Shown here: piece after piece, positions 1 through 5,836 of the stretch | Numbering within the stretch: position 1 is the stretch's first letter | How the letters are laid out: the number at the start of each line of letters is the position of its first letter | From: Pirellulaceae bacterium | Lineage (GTDB): Bacteria; Planctomycetota; Planctomycetia; Pirellulales; Pirellulaceae | Assembly (NCBI GenBank): GCA_020846515.1 | Contig: JADLDX010000388.1 | Span: 1-9,021, forward strand | Length of the DNA: 9,021 nucleotides | Reading direction: 5' to 3' | Translations under genes and position numbers: made by a program | Notes under the pieces: model-generated | What the model was told of the DNA's origin: nothing | Databases searched by the model: none | The model's input: only the letters and a program-made list of their open reading frames with translations

Positions 1-500
1 ACTCCCACCAAAGTTGCCAGAGCCTGCAACGATTGCTGTCCGACTAGCCGCTGATTGCCGAAGACCCAGGTTGGATACGAGGTAATGTTCTCGCTGGTCG
101 CGATGGAATTGGGCTGACGGTTGGCGTCAGTTACTTCCACATAAGGCAAGAACTTGCCACCGTCCTGGAATAGTTCTTTTTGTGCCAGGCAATGGGGACA
201 CCAGTAGGCGCCGTACATAATCGCGCCAGCATCTTTGATGGCTTTGGCCAGCGCCACCAAGTCCGGTGCGGCTTCACCCTCTGCCTTTAGACCGGCCGTG
301 CTGGAACCAACCAGCGGATCGCCGTATGCCGAACCGAGCAACGGAGAAATGGTATCGCCTGCCATCAAGGCACGATTTTCGAGTTGCTCCAGCTTGATGG
401 CGCGGTTCACATCCGCCGCAACCGGCGAATTAGCCGCATTCCGGGCGAAGCAACTACGCAACCACTGCACAAAACGTTGACGTTTTTGGCGACGAGACAT
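1..500 (-). CDS. Thioredoxin-like exported protein with planctomycete LEQLENR signal motif (partial, C-terminus off left edge)
   Basis: Seen: 166 codons are visible from ATG at 500 and the frame is open to the left edge. The N-terminus is highly basic (MSRRQKRQR) and is followed by LEQLENRALMAGD at residues 38-49. A linker then leads to a thioredoxin-like fold: a strand ending in MYGAYW, the redox pair C101-P-H-C104, and SYPTW with the cis-proline at P143. Family knowledge: WCxHC with VEV and YPTWV resembles the thioredoxin domain found C-terminal to bacterial vitamin K epoxide reductase homologues, but no VKOR membrane domain precedes it here. The LEQLENR-x-LMA motif is one I recognise from exported planctomycete proteins. 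Inference: an extracytoplasmic disulfide oxidoreductase or the first domain of a longer secreted protein. An AGGGA sequence lies 10 nt upstream of the ATG, and an in-frame TGA at 564-566 limits the start. The substrate is unknown. Confidence 0.85.
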   Translation of the reverse strand, partial: MSRRQKRQRFVQWLRSCFARNAANSPVAADVNRAIKLEQLENRALMAGDTISPLLGSAYGDPLVGSSTAGLKAEGEAAPDLVALAKAIKDAGAIMYGAYWCPHCLAQKELFQDGGKFLPYVEVTDANRQPNSIATSENITSYPTWVFGNQRLVGQQSLQALATLVG

Positions 501-510
501 ACGGTCATGG

Positions 511-515
511 TCCCT
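511..515 (-). promoter_or_regulatory. Shine-Dalgarno-like site for the thioredoxin-like gene
   Basis: AGGGA on the minus strand lies 10 nt upstream of the ATG at 500. It supports that start over the out-of-frame ATG at 508. Confidence 0.5.
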
Positions 516-562
516 AGTAGAGTGACGAGGTGGCCTTCTGGCAGCTCGATTGCCAGCCGACT

Positions 563-578
563 TTCAGACTAATCTGAA
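563..578. promoter_or_regulatory. Perfect 6-bp inverted repeat, possible operator or hairpin
   Basis: TTCAGA and TCTGAA flank a 4-base spacer (CTAA). The site is 63-78 bases upstream of the thioredoxin-like start, where a promoter or operator could sit. No U-run follows on either strand, so a terminator role is less likely. Confidence 0.35.
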
Positions 579-582
579 TTTG

Positions 583-596
583 GACAGTTCTCTGTC
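583..596. promoter_or_regulatory. Perfect 5-bp inverted repeat next to the preceding one
   Basis: GACAG and CTGTC flank a 4-base spacer (TTCT), only 4 bases away from the previous inverted repeat. Its right arm overlaps the 8-base palindrome TGTCGACA at 593-600. Same location argument: upstream of the thioredoxin-like gene. It is short enough to occur by chance. Confidence 0.25.
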
Positions 597-919
597 GACA
601 CCCTCTCAAATTGATTCGGTCGGACGATCGAGCCCTGCAATTTCAGCATAAGTGTTTTGAGCTGCATGGTTTGGCTATTTCACGCCCCCCACCCAGCTCG
701 CCCAAAGTCATCCATGACGGTACCAATCCTACCCGCTTTTTGGATTCTACCGGGCCAGTAAAGTTCCACGACTGCCCCCTAGAATGCATTCCCAAGTTCT
801 TATGGGCAGATTACGAACGCTGGCGCCACTCGCAAAAGAGACAAAATGCAAATATTGCCCGAACTACGCAGGTCGCCCAGATGCCGGTCGTCGCCAGCAG
901 ACCAACGCGAACGAATCCG

Positions 920-1261
920 TTACCAGCCAGGTTTGGCGTTAGACACTTGTTCAGCGACTGGTTTGGCGGTTTGACCCACCGCATCGGGGAATCGCCCGGA
1001 GTAGAACAGTCGTTCCCACCAATTGGCTTTGCGAAGTCGTGGGTCGGAGACGGGGACAACGTGAGTTTTACCGCGACGGGTTATGAGAACCACCGAGCCA
1101 TCAGGCGTCAGCTCGGTGACCGTCCAATACTTATCGACTTGGTAAGCGTAAGTTTCGCCATGCGGAGTAGGGGCCACATTTTTAGCGCGCGGGCCGGGCC
1201 GGTTGCTATACTTATCGCGAGTGTAAATCACTCGGTCACCAATAGCGAACTTTGCACGCAT
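920..1261 (-). CDS. Small conserved planctomycete protein of unknown function (113 aa)
   Basis: Seen: 113 residues with a charged N-terminal half. It opens MRAKFAIGDRVIY, followed by GPRAKNVAP near residues 23-31, YAYQVDKYWTV near 38-48, VVLITRRGKTHVV near 56-68 and DPRLRKANWWERLFY near 73-87. The GDRVIY opening and alternating strands suggest a small SH3/KOW-like beta barrel, which is an inference. I recall similar proteins, with the same GPRA, YQVDK.W, TRRGK and WWERL blocks, as hypothetical proteins in Planctomycetes; I have not searched. No signal peptide or membrane helix is visible, so it is probably cytoplasmic. The start is fixed by GAGGA 9 nt upstream of the ATG. It is divergent from the tyrosine phosphatase gene. 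The function is unknown; the basic strands could bind nucleic acid, but nothing proves it. Confidence 0.85.
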   Translation of the reverse strand: MRAKFAIGDRVIYTRDKYSNRPGPRAKNVAPTPHGETYAYQVDKYWTVTELTPDGSVVLITRRGKTHVVPVSDPRLRKANWWERLFYSGRFPDAVGQTAKPVAEQVSNAKPGW

Positions 1262-1270
1262 GTACCCAAA

Positions 1271-1275
1271 TCCTC
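1271..1275 (-). promoter_or_regulatory. Shine-Dalgarno site of the 113-aa gene
   Basis: GAGGA on the minus strand lies 9 nt from the ATG at 1261. It is one of the clearest ribosome binding sites in the window and supports both the gene and its start. Confidence 0.7.
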
Positions 1276-1430
1276 AACACCAGGGCCGTTTCCGTTCCCG
1301 CAATCTTTTAGTACTAACTGACTGCGTAGAAAAAATCTAGTCCAATCGTCAACTTCCCCGACAAATGTTACTCTGCCAGAGCAGAAAGAGTTCGTTTCGC
1401 GCCATTTGCTGTTTGACGATTCCCGATCCC

Positions 1431-1450
1431 TCTCATTCACTCTCATTCAC
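1431..1450. repeat. Perfect tandem duplication of a 10-bp unit
   Basis: TCTCATTCAC occurs twice in direct tandem and ends 10 bases before the phosphatase ATG at 1461. The period is one helical turn. It occupies the place of a leader or Shine-Dalgarno region, and no purine-rich ribosome binding site is visible there. Confidence 0.9.
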
Positions 1451-1460
1451 TGCATCTGAT

Positions 1461-1940
1461 ATGCCAGCCTCCGTTTTGTTTGTGTGTCTGGGGAACATTT
1501 GCCGCTCGCCTGCAGCAGAAGGCGTTCTCCAACGTTTGATTCAAGAACGAGGACTGGACGATGAAATCAAGGTGGATTCGGCCGGGACCAGCAGCTTTCA
1601 TATTGGTGAGCCTGCCGATCGGAGGATGCGCGTGGCCGCCACCGGCCGTGGTTACGATCTGACCAGTCGCTCCCGGCAGGCAACGGCTCGGGATTATGCC
1701 AAATTCGATTTGATTATCGCCATGGATCGAAATAACTATCGCGAGTTGGCCACCCTGTTCGGCGAACCTTCAACCAAACTGCGGATGTTTTCTGAGTTCT
1801 TGGATGACGGCCCTCGGGATATACCTGATCCCTATCACGGCGAAGCAGACGGCTTTCAAATCGTGCTCGACCTGTTGGAGCAAGCTTGCCCCAAAATTCT
1901 CGACCGACTCGTCGAAATCAGTCAAGCGAAGACGCGCTAG
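1461..1940 (+). CDS. Low-molecular-weight protein tyrosine phosphatase
   Basis: Seen: 159 residues, the usual length of the family. The N-terminus VLFVCLGNICRSPAAEGV carries the CX5R phosphate-binding loop with nucleophile C9 and R15, followed by serine S16. The general-acid aspartate is D123 in the DPY motif (residues 123-125). DSAGTS at 39-44 and MDRNN at 88-92 are further family blocks. Known role: cytoplasmic hydrolysis of phosphotyrosine, often opposing tyrosine kinases of exopolysaccharide export; no such kinase is in the window, so the substrate is open. The ATG at 1461 is chosen because the family begins within a few residues of the catalytic loop; the same frame is open upstream to an ATG at 1365, which would add 32 atypical residues. 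No Shine-Dalgarno is seen. The C-terminal codons and TAG stop appear to lie in a decayed copy of the adjacent repeat. Confidence 0.96.
   Translation: MPASVLFVCLGNICRSPAAEGVLQRLIQERGLDDEIKVDSAGTSSFHIGEPADRRMRVAATGRGYDLTSRSRQATARDYAKFDLIIAMDRNNYRELATLFGEPSTKLRMFSEFLDDGPRDIPDPYHGEADGFQIVLDLLEQACPKILDRLVEISQAKTR
1915..1940. repeat. Decayed partial copy of the adjacent palindromic repeat, overlapping the phosphatase 3' end
   Basis: GCGAAGACGCGCTAG at the phosphatase stop resembles GCCGCAAGCGCGCTAG at the head of both intact repeat units. Read on the minus strand in one frame, both segments encode LARLRL, which also suggests common ancestry. The match is imperfect, with an 8-base exact core and scattered identity beyond it, so the boundaries are approximate. 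Confidence 0.45.
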
Positions 1941-1950
1941 TTTTTCGTGA

Positions 1951-2101
1951 CTGATCAGCCGCAAGCGCGCTAGCGTCCGGTCCCGGATCATCGCGCGCTG
2001 AGAAACCGTGGGCTAACGCCCAGCGGCTGATTAGCCGCAAGCGCGCTAGCGTCCGGTTGGGTTCATCGCGCGATAAGAAACCGTGGGCTAGCGCCCAACG
2101 G
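1951..2101. repeat. Two-unit palindromic intergenic repeat array (76 + 75 bp)
   Basis: Unit 1 is 1951-2026 and unit 2 is 2027-2101. The first 30 bases (CTGATYAGCCGCAAGCG, then CGCTAGCGTCCGG) differ at one position. A variable middle contains ATCGCGCGAT, a perfect 10-base palindrome in unit 2. The last 25 bases (starting GAAACCGTGGGCTA) differ at two positions and fold into a hairpin: GGGC pairs with GCCC, capped by CCG and CGG. The units therefore carry three palindromic elements each. I recall similar CGTGGGCTAGCGCCC-type repeats as frequent between planctomycete genes, which is memory and not a search. The array lies between converging genes and overlaps the ligase 3' end, so a gene-end or terminator role is plausible. 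Confidence 0.9.
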
Positions 2102-3359
2102 CTGATTCGCGTTTGTCCAGCCAACGCCGCGCTTTGCCATCGCTACGGGGCAGGCTGCCAGGGGCGACCAGCCTGGTTTCTATACGCAGGCCGATGGCCA
2201 CATCCAGTTGCTGCACGATTGCCTTGGCCGTTGCATCGTCGCACTCCAGGTCCAGGATCAAGTCATCCAATTGGCCGCGTCGGCAGATAGTTACGCGATA
2301 CTCCATCACGGCAGGAAAACGTTCCACTACTGCGGCAATACTGCTTGGGAAAACGTTGACTCCCCGTACAACGACCATATCATCAGCCCGACCGACGATC
2401 CCGCCGTCCAACCACAGGAAGCGACATGGACCACTTGGCGGACGGTGCGCGTCAACTAAATCGCCCGTTCGATAGCGGATCACTGGCGCACCATGCCGCC
2501 CCAAGGATGTCAGCACTAGCTCGCGCAGATTGGTGTCAGGCATACTGGGTACAGGCAATAGTTCGGCGATAAAGCTGCTTTCGATGACATGGATCCCGCC
2601 ACCGGTAGACCAACCGAATCCCCAAGGCCCGATCTCCGTGGCCCCGCAATGATCGATCACGCGCGCGTCCCATAGTTGTTCAATGCGCTCGCGCACCGCA
2701 GGAATACTGCCACCTGGTTCGCCGGCTACCAGCAGTCGACGCACCGGTAGTTGAGCGAGTGGAAAACCATGCTCGAGAGCAACACTGGCCATCTGCAGAG
2801 CGTACGAGGGTGTACAAGCAACAATGGTGGGCTGTGTTTGCCTCATGAAATCCAGGCGGGCGATGGTCGATAGTCCACCGCCTGGAATCAACCGAGCGCC
2901 TCGTTGAACGCAGGCCTCATGCGCGCTCCAAAATCCAATAAACGGTCCAAAGGAGAAGGCCATAAAAACGCGGTCGTTGTCCGTCACCTCGGCCGCGGTC
3001 AAGACATGTTGCCAGGTGTCGGCCCACCACTGCCAATCGGTGGACGTGTCCATGACCAACAAGGGACTGCCGTGAGTGCCGCTCGTTCGATGAACGCGGC
3101 AATAATCCTGAGCGGCATAGGTATGGTGGTCGCTCAATCCATGCGCTGCCTGCGACGCAACCAGTTCTTGTTTGGTGGTATATGGCAGATGTGCCAGTTC
3201 CGTCAAAGAGGACAATTGCAGATGTTCTTTACCAAATTTGCGTTGGTAAAAACGGTTGTGTGGCATGATCGCCGCCAGTTGCGCATTGAGTTGCTCCAAC
3301 TGTCGTTGCTGTAGTTGGTCGATCGACCACTGCCAACTGGTGGCCGGTTCAGATTGCAA
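2088..3359 (-). CDS. Phenylacetate-CoA-ligase-like (PaaK family) adenylate-forming enzyme
   Basis: Seen: 423 residues with the adenylating-enzyme motifs in order. These are RTSGTHGSPL at 91-100 (P-loop), CGATEIGPWG at 238-247 (aromatic/adenine motif), RYRTGDL at 295-301, GRADDMVVVRGVNVFPSSI at 323-341 (hinge and start of the small C-terminal domain), and PRSDGKARR at 404-412 with the catalytic lysine probably K409. Known role: ATP-dependent formation of an acyl-adenylate and then an acyl-CoA. PaaK itself acts on phenylacetate, but no paa genes are nearby, so the acid is unknown. Length is close to PaaK (about 430). The start is TTG at 3359, with GGAAG 9 nt upstream; no in-frame ATG precedes it back to the stop at 3429-3431. 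An internal ATG at residue 32 would cut off part of the first helix. The last six residues (ESAVGR) and the TAG stop are encoded by repeat sequence. Confidence 0.9.
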   Translation of the reverse strand: MQSEPATSWQWSIDQLQQRQLEQLNAQLAAIMPHNRFYQRKFGKEHLQLSSLTELAHLPYTTKQELVASQAAHGLSDHHTYAAQDYCRVHRTSGTHGSPLLVMDTSTDWQWWADTWQHVLTAAEVTDNDRVFMAFSFGPFIGFWSAHEACVQRGARLIPGGGLSTIARLDFMRQTQPTIVACTPSYALQMASVALEHGFPLAQLPVRRLLVAGEPGGSIPAVRERIEQLWDARVIDHCGATEIGPWGFGWSTGGGIHVIESSFIAELLPVPSMPDTNLRELVLTSLGRHGAPVIRYRTGDLVDAHRPPSGPCRFLWLDGGIVGRADDMVVVRGVNVFPSSIAAVVERFPAVMEYRVTICRRGQLDDLILDLECDDATAKAIVQQLDVAIGLRIETRLVAPGSLPRSDGKARRWLDKRESAVGR

Positions 3360-3368
3360 TTTCTTGGG

Positions 3369-3373
3369 CTTCC
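3369..3373 (-). promoter_or_regulatory. Shine-Dalgarno-like site supporting the TTG start of the ligase
   Basis: GGAAG on the minus strand lies 9 nt before the TTG at 3359. With no in-frame ATG upstream, this is the best support for a TTG start. Confidence 0.45.
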
Positions 3374-3544
3374 ATGGGCTGGATGTATTTAAATTAACCT
3401 GCGCGAATCGATCGGCACTGAGTAGGGTTTAAGACGGTTTGGCCCCGCGGCACACTTTTTCCATCACGCCCTATCATAACTGTGGCTATCGGTTAACTTC
3501 TCGCCACGCACCCTCAGTTTTTGCTCTCGTTTCACGGAATCGCA

Positions 3545-4447
3545 ATGACATTCAAGCGACACATCGGACTGTTTGCTGCTGCTTATACACCATTTAACAG
3601 CACTGGAGAAGTTCGCACCGAACCAATTGCCTTCATGGTGGACTGGTTGCTGAAACGGCAAGTAAGTGGTTTTTACGTCTGTGGCAGTACTGGCGAGGGG
3701 ATGTCACTGACCAGCGCCGAACGGCGACTGGTAGCCGAGACCTATGTCAAAGCGGTGGCCAACCGAGTACCCGTGTTTGTTCAGGTCGGTCATAACTCGC
3801 TGCGTGAAGCTCGCCAATTGGCGGAACATGCCCAGCAAATCGGGGCTAGCGCGGTGTCGGCCACCTGTCCTTCGTACTTCAAAGTCACCAGCGTCAACAT
3901 GCTGGTACGTTCCATGGCCGAAGTGGCCGCCGGTGCTCCAAATCTGCCGTTCTACTACTATCACATTCCCGCTCTCACCGGCGCCAAGCTGGATATGGTC
4001 GAGTTCTTGGGCCAGGCCGGTAAGCAGATTCCCAATCTGGCTGGCATCAAGTTTACTTCGACCGAAGTCCATGAATTGCAGCAGTGCATTGAGTTTGAGC
4101 AAGGCAAATACGAAATGATGTGGGGCTGCGACGAAATGCTGCTTTCCGCCCTAGTGGTTGGGTGTAAGGCGGCCATCGGTAGCACCTATAACATTGCCTC
4201 GCCGCTATATGCACGCATCATCAGCGCCTTCGAGCGCGGGGATATTTCTGCCGCTGTTCAGCTTCAGTCGCAGGCGGTCCATATGGTTCGCATGATTTAT
4301 GACTATCCATTTCATGCCGCCATGAAGACGATTCTCAACCGCATGGGATTTGACCTGGGTGACTGTCGCTTGCCCCAAGCGGCATTAAACGAGTCCCAAA
4401 GCGCTGAACTGAAACGGCGCATCGACTCTATGCCGCTCTTCGGGTAG
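3545..4447 (+). CDS. nanA: N-acetylneuraminate lyase-type class I aldolase (DapA/NanA superfamily)
   Basis: Seen: 300 residues from ATG 3545, typical of the family, with FAAAYTPF at 10-17, GSTGEG at 47-52 (carboxylate binding), PFYYYHIPALTG at 135-146 with the catalytic tyrosine probably Y137, and GIKFTS at 167-172 with Schiff-base lysine K169. These are followed by GCDEMLLSAL at 194-203 and AAIGSTYNI at 209-217. The HIPALTG and GSTYN blocks match N-acetylneuraminate lyases, including the vertebrate enzyme, better than dihydrodipicolinate synthases. Known reaction: reversible cleavage of sialic acid to N-acetylmannosamine and pyruvate, in the cytoplasm. No nanE, nanK or sialic-acid transporter is visible, so a related keto-sugar acid is also possible. 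An in-frame TTG at 3521 would add eight residues with no family match. A weak CGGA lies upstream of the ATG. It is divergent from the ligase gene. Confidence 0.9.
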   Translation: MTFKRHIGLFAAAYTPFNSTGEVRTEPIAFMVDWLLKRQVSGFYVCGSTGEGMSLTSAERRLVAETYVKAVANRVPVFVQVGHNSLREARQLAEHAQQIGASAVSATCPSYFKVTSVNMLVRSMAEVAAGAPNLPFYYYHIPALTGAKLDMVEFLGQAGKQIPNLAGIKFTSTEVHELQQCIEFEQGKYEMMWGCDEMLLSALVVGCKAAIGSTYNIASPLYARIISAFERGDISAAVQLQSQAVHMVRMIYDYPFHAAMKTILNRMGFDLGDCRLPQAALNESQSAELKRRIDSMPLFG

Positions 4448-4553
4448 GCTTTCACCGCTGATCTAGACGCCTTTCCAAGCGGTCTGGCTCAGTCGCATTG
4501 CCCAGCAGTAGTGAGTCACATCCGATTCGGTATGTTGGCCTACGCGATGGACA

Positions 4554-4581
4554 TAACTTCCCTTAGGCTTAACTTCCCTTA
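4554..4581. repeat. 12-bp direct repeat upstream of aroB
   Basis: TAACTTCCCTTA occurs at 4554-4565 and again at 4570-4581, 16 bases start to start, about 80-107 bases before the aroB start. It lies within the 213-base spacer between the aldolase and aroB, where an aroB promoter or regulator site could be. No protein family is implied. Confidence 0.85.
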
Positions 4582-4647
4582 ATCGCTCGGGCAAAGTAAA
4601 AATGGGGCCATGTGATCGCCTCACCAGTCGGATGCGTCGACGAGCTT

Positions 4648-4652
4648 AGGAG
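4648..4652 (+). promoter_or_regulatory. Shine-Dalgarno site deciding the aroB start
   Basis: AGGAG is 8 nt from GTG 4661, ideal spacing. It overlaps the earlier in-frame GTG at 4652 and so cannot serve it. This favours GTG 4661 as the start codon. Confidence 0.7.
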
Positions 4653-4660
4653 TGCCCGTA

Positions 4661-5749
4661 GTGATTAGTGTGCATGTTCCCTTGGCGGAACGAAGTTACG
4701 ATATTCAAATTGGTCAGGGAATCGTCAGCGCATTGCCCGAATGGTTGCCCGACGTACTCGGCCGTTGCAATCATATCGTTATCGTGGCTGACCAGCGTCT
4801 CGAGACGCCATTGGCTCAGACTCTGCTCGAGAGTCTCTCTGCAGCCGGATATCGTACCGGTTTGGTGACTGTACCTTCCGGAGAAGCGAGTAAGTCTATC
4901 GCCCAGGCCGACCGACTTTGGCAAGCTCTTTTGGATCAGCGGTCTGATCGTGGTTCGGCCATCATCGCGCTCGGTGGCGGAGTTGTGGGCGATCTGGCCG
5001 GCTTCGTGGCTGCCACCTTTACGCGCGGGATACCGCTCATACAAATACCGACCACACTGCTCAGCCAGGTCGACTCAAGCGTCGGTGGCAAGACCGGCAT
5101 CAACTTGCCCAATGCAAAGAACATGGTCGGCTGCTTCTGGCAACCGTCTCTAGTAGTGATCGATACCGAAACACTCAGCACGTTGCCTGCCCGTGAACTG
5201 GCTTCGGGTTTGGCAGAGGTTGTCAAATATGGCGTCATTCTTAAGCCAGATCTATTCGCATATCTAGAGGAACACACGCCGGCCATTCTCTCCAAAGACC
5301 CTGGCGCCATCACGCACATCGTCGCCGAGTCATGTCGTGCCAAAGCCGATGTGGTTTCACAGGATGAACGCGAGACCACTGGTCTTCGCGCCATCCTTAA
5401 CTATGGTCACACCTTTGCTCACGCACTGGAGGCCGATGGCGGTTACGGTAAATATTTGCACGGAGAAGCGGTGGCCATAGGTATGCATTTGGCAGCCACT
5501 TGCGCTCTGCGATTGGGGCGTATTGATGCGACGCTGGTCTCTCGTCAGCGCGCCCTGCTCGAACGACTTCACTTGCCAATTACCTTTACCGGTCACCAAC
5601 CCGAGCAGCTTTGGACTCTTATGCAGCACGACAAGAAGGTGCAACACGGCACGCTGCGGTTCATTCTGCCCGACCGCCTGGGACATGTAGAACTTGTAAC
5701 AGGGGTCGATCGCCAGTTGGTGATGGACGTACTCAACCATCATCTCTAA
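4661..5749 (+). CDS. aroB: 3-dehydroquinate synthase
   Basis: Seen: 362 residues from GTG 4661, equal to the usual length. The NAD-binding glycine motif GGGVVGDLAGF is at 105-115, followed by RGIPLIQIPTTLLSQVDSSVGGKTGIN at 122-148 (described here by its ends: RGIP and GGKTGIN). The metal ligands by family comparison are E186 in GLAEVVKYG, H250 in NYGHTFAHALE, and H267 in LHGEAVAIGM. Known reaction: NAD-dependent, metal-dependent conversion of 3-deoxy-D-arabino-heptulosonate 7-phosphate to 3-dehydroquinate, the second step of the shikimate pathway, in the cytoplasm. An AGGAG 8 nt upstream decides for GTG 4661 rather than GTG 4652. No other aro genes are adjacent; the aldolase upstream ends 213 bases away, so a separate promoter is likely. 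A strong hairpin begins directly after the stop codon. All key residues are present. Confidence 0.98.
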   Translation: MISVHVPLAERSYDIQIGQGIVSALPEWLPDVLGRCNHIVIVADQRLETPLAQTLLESLSAAGYRTGLVTVPSGEASKSIAQADRLWQALLDQRSDRGSAIIALGGGVVGDLAGFVAATFTRGIPLIQIPTTLLSQVDSSVGGKTGINLPNAKNMVGCFWQPSLVVIDTETLSTLPARELASGLAEVVKYGVILKPDLFAYLEEHTPAILSKDPGAITHIVAESCRAKADVVSQDERETTGLRAILNYGHTFAHALEADGGYGKYLHGEAVAIGMHLAATCALRLGRIDATLVSRQRALLERLHLPITFTGHQPEQLWTLMQHDKKVQHGTLRFILPDRLGHVELVTGVDRQLVMDVLNHHL

Positions 5750-5771
5750 GCACGTGGATGCGTCCACGTGC
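5750..5771. terminator. Perfect 9-bp hairpin directly after aroB stop
   Basis: GCACGTGGA and TCCACGTGC pair perfectly around a 4-base TGCG loop, beginning at the first base after the TAA. No U-run follows on the plus strand, so this is not a textbook intrinsic terminator. It may act as a transcript-end or stability hairpin for aroB and, being symmetric, also for the converging ceramidase-family gene. Confidence 0.6.
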
Positions 5772-5787
5772 CTGGAGGAATGGAGAT

Positions 5788-5815
5788 GCCGGAACTGCAC
5801 TACGCTTGTTCCGGC
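5788..5815. terminator. Second hairpin in the aroB/ceramidase-family convergent gap
   Basis: GCCGGAAC and GTTCCGGC form a perfect 8-bp stem with a 12-base loop. It sits between the first hairpin and the stop of the converging minus-strand gene, 22 bases from that stop. No U-tract is seen. Both hairpins together fill most of the 87-base gap, consistent with a bidirectional gene-end region. Confidence 0.5.
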
Positions 5816-5836
5816 CTGCTTGAGCAATACGGCGTC

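Larger units (their letters stand above)
501..919. other. Gene-poor spacer between two minus-strand genes
   Basis: About 420 bases lie between the stop of the 113-residue gene and the start of the thioredoxin-like gene. Long open frames cross the stretch, but none shows a recognisable domain, a Shine-Dalgarno site, or anything resembling a family I know. The only structure I see is a pair of inverted repeats at 563-578 and 583-596, close to the start of the thioredoxin-like gene. I see no U-tailed terminator for the 113-residue gene. Confidence 0.5.

Noticed and set aside
811..1059. Minus-strand frame with a hydrophobic C-terminal stretch, possibly a frameshifted extension of the 113-residue gene
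   Set aside because: The 113-residue protein is complete in its own frame with its conserved blocks intact. The hydrophobic stretch lacks charge boundaries and I recall no homologue with it.
611..1321. Long plus-strand open frame of 236 codons
   Set aside because: It starts at TTG with no Shine-Dalgarno, shows no recognisable domain, and lies antisense over the well-supported 113-residue gene.
1941..1945. T5 run after the phosphatase stop as an intrinsic terminator
   Set aside because: No convincing GC-rich hairpin precedes the T-run; the hairpins lie downstream in the repeat array.
1951..2101. CRISPR array
   Set aside because: Only two units, directly adjacent, with homologous sequence throughout and no unique spacers of uniform length.
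1918..2124. Minus-strand frame with repeated LARLRLISRWALAHGF-type peptide
   Set aside because: The peptide repeats are just translation of the palindromic DNA repeat units; there is no independent sign of a gene.
2904..3314. Plus-strand frame inside the ligase gene
   Set aside because: It is antisense to the conserved core of the PaaK-like enzyme and has no recognisable domain.
3521..3544. TTG start eight codons upstream for the aldolase
   Set aside because: The extra residues do not match the family, and ATG 3545 gives the standard 300-residue length.
4652..4660. GTG 4652 as aroB start
   Set aside because: It overlaps the AGGAG Shine-Dalgarno, which is ideally spaced for GTG 4661.
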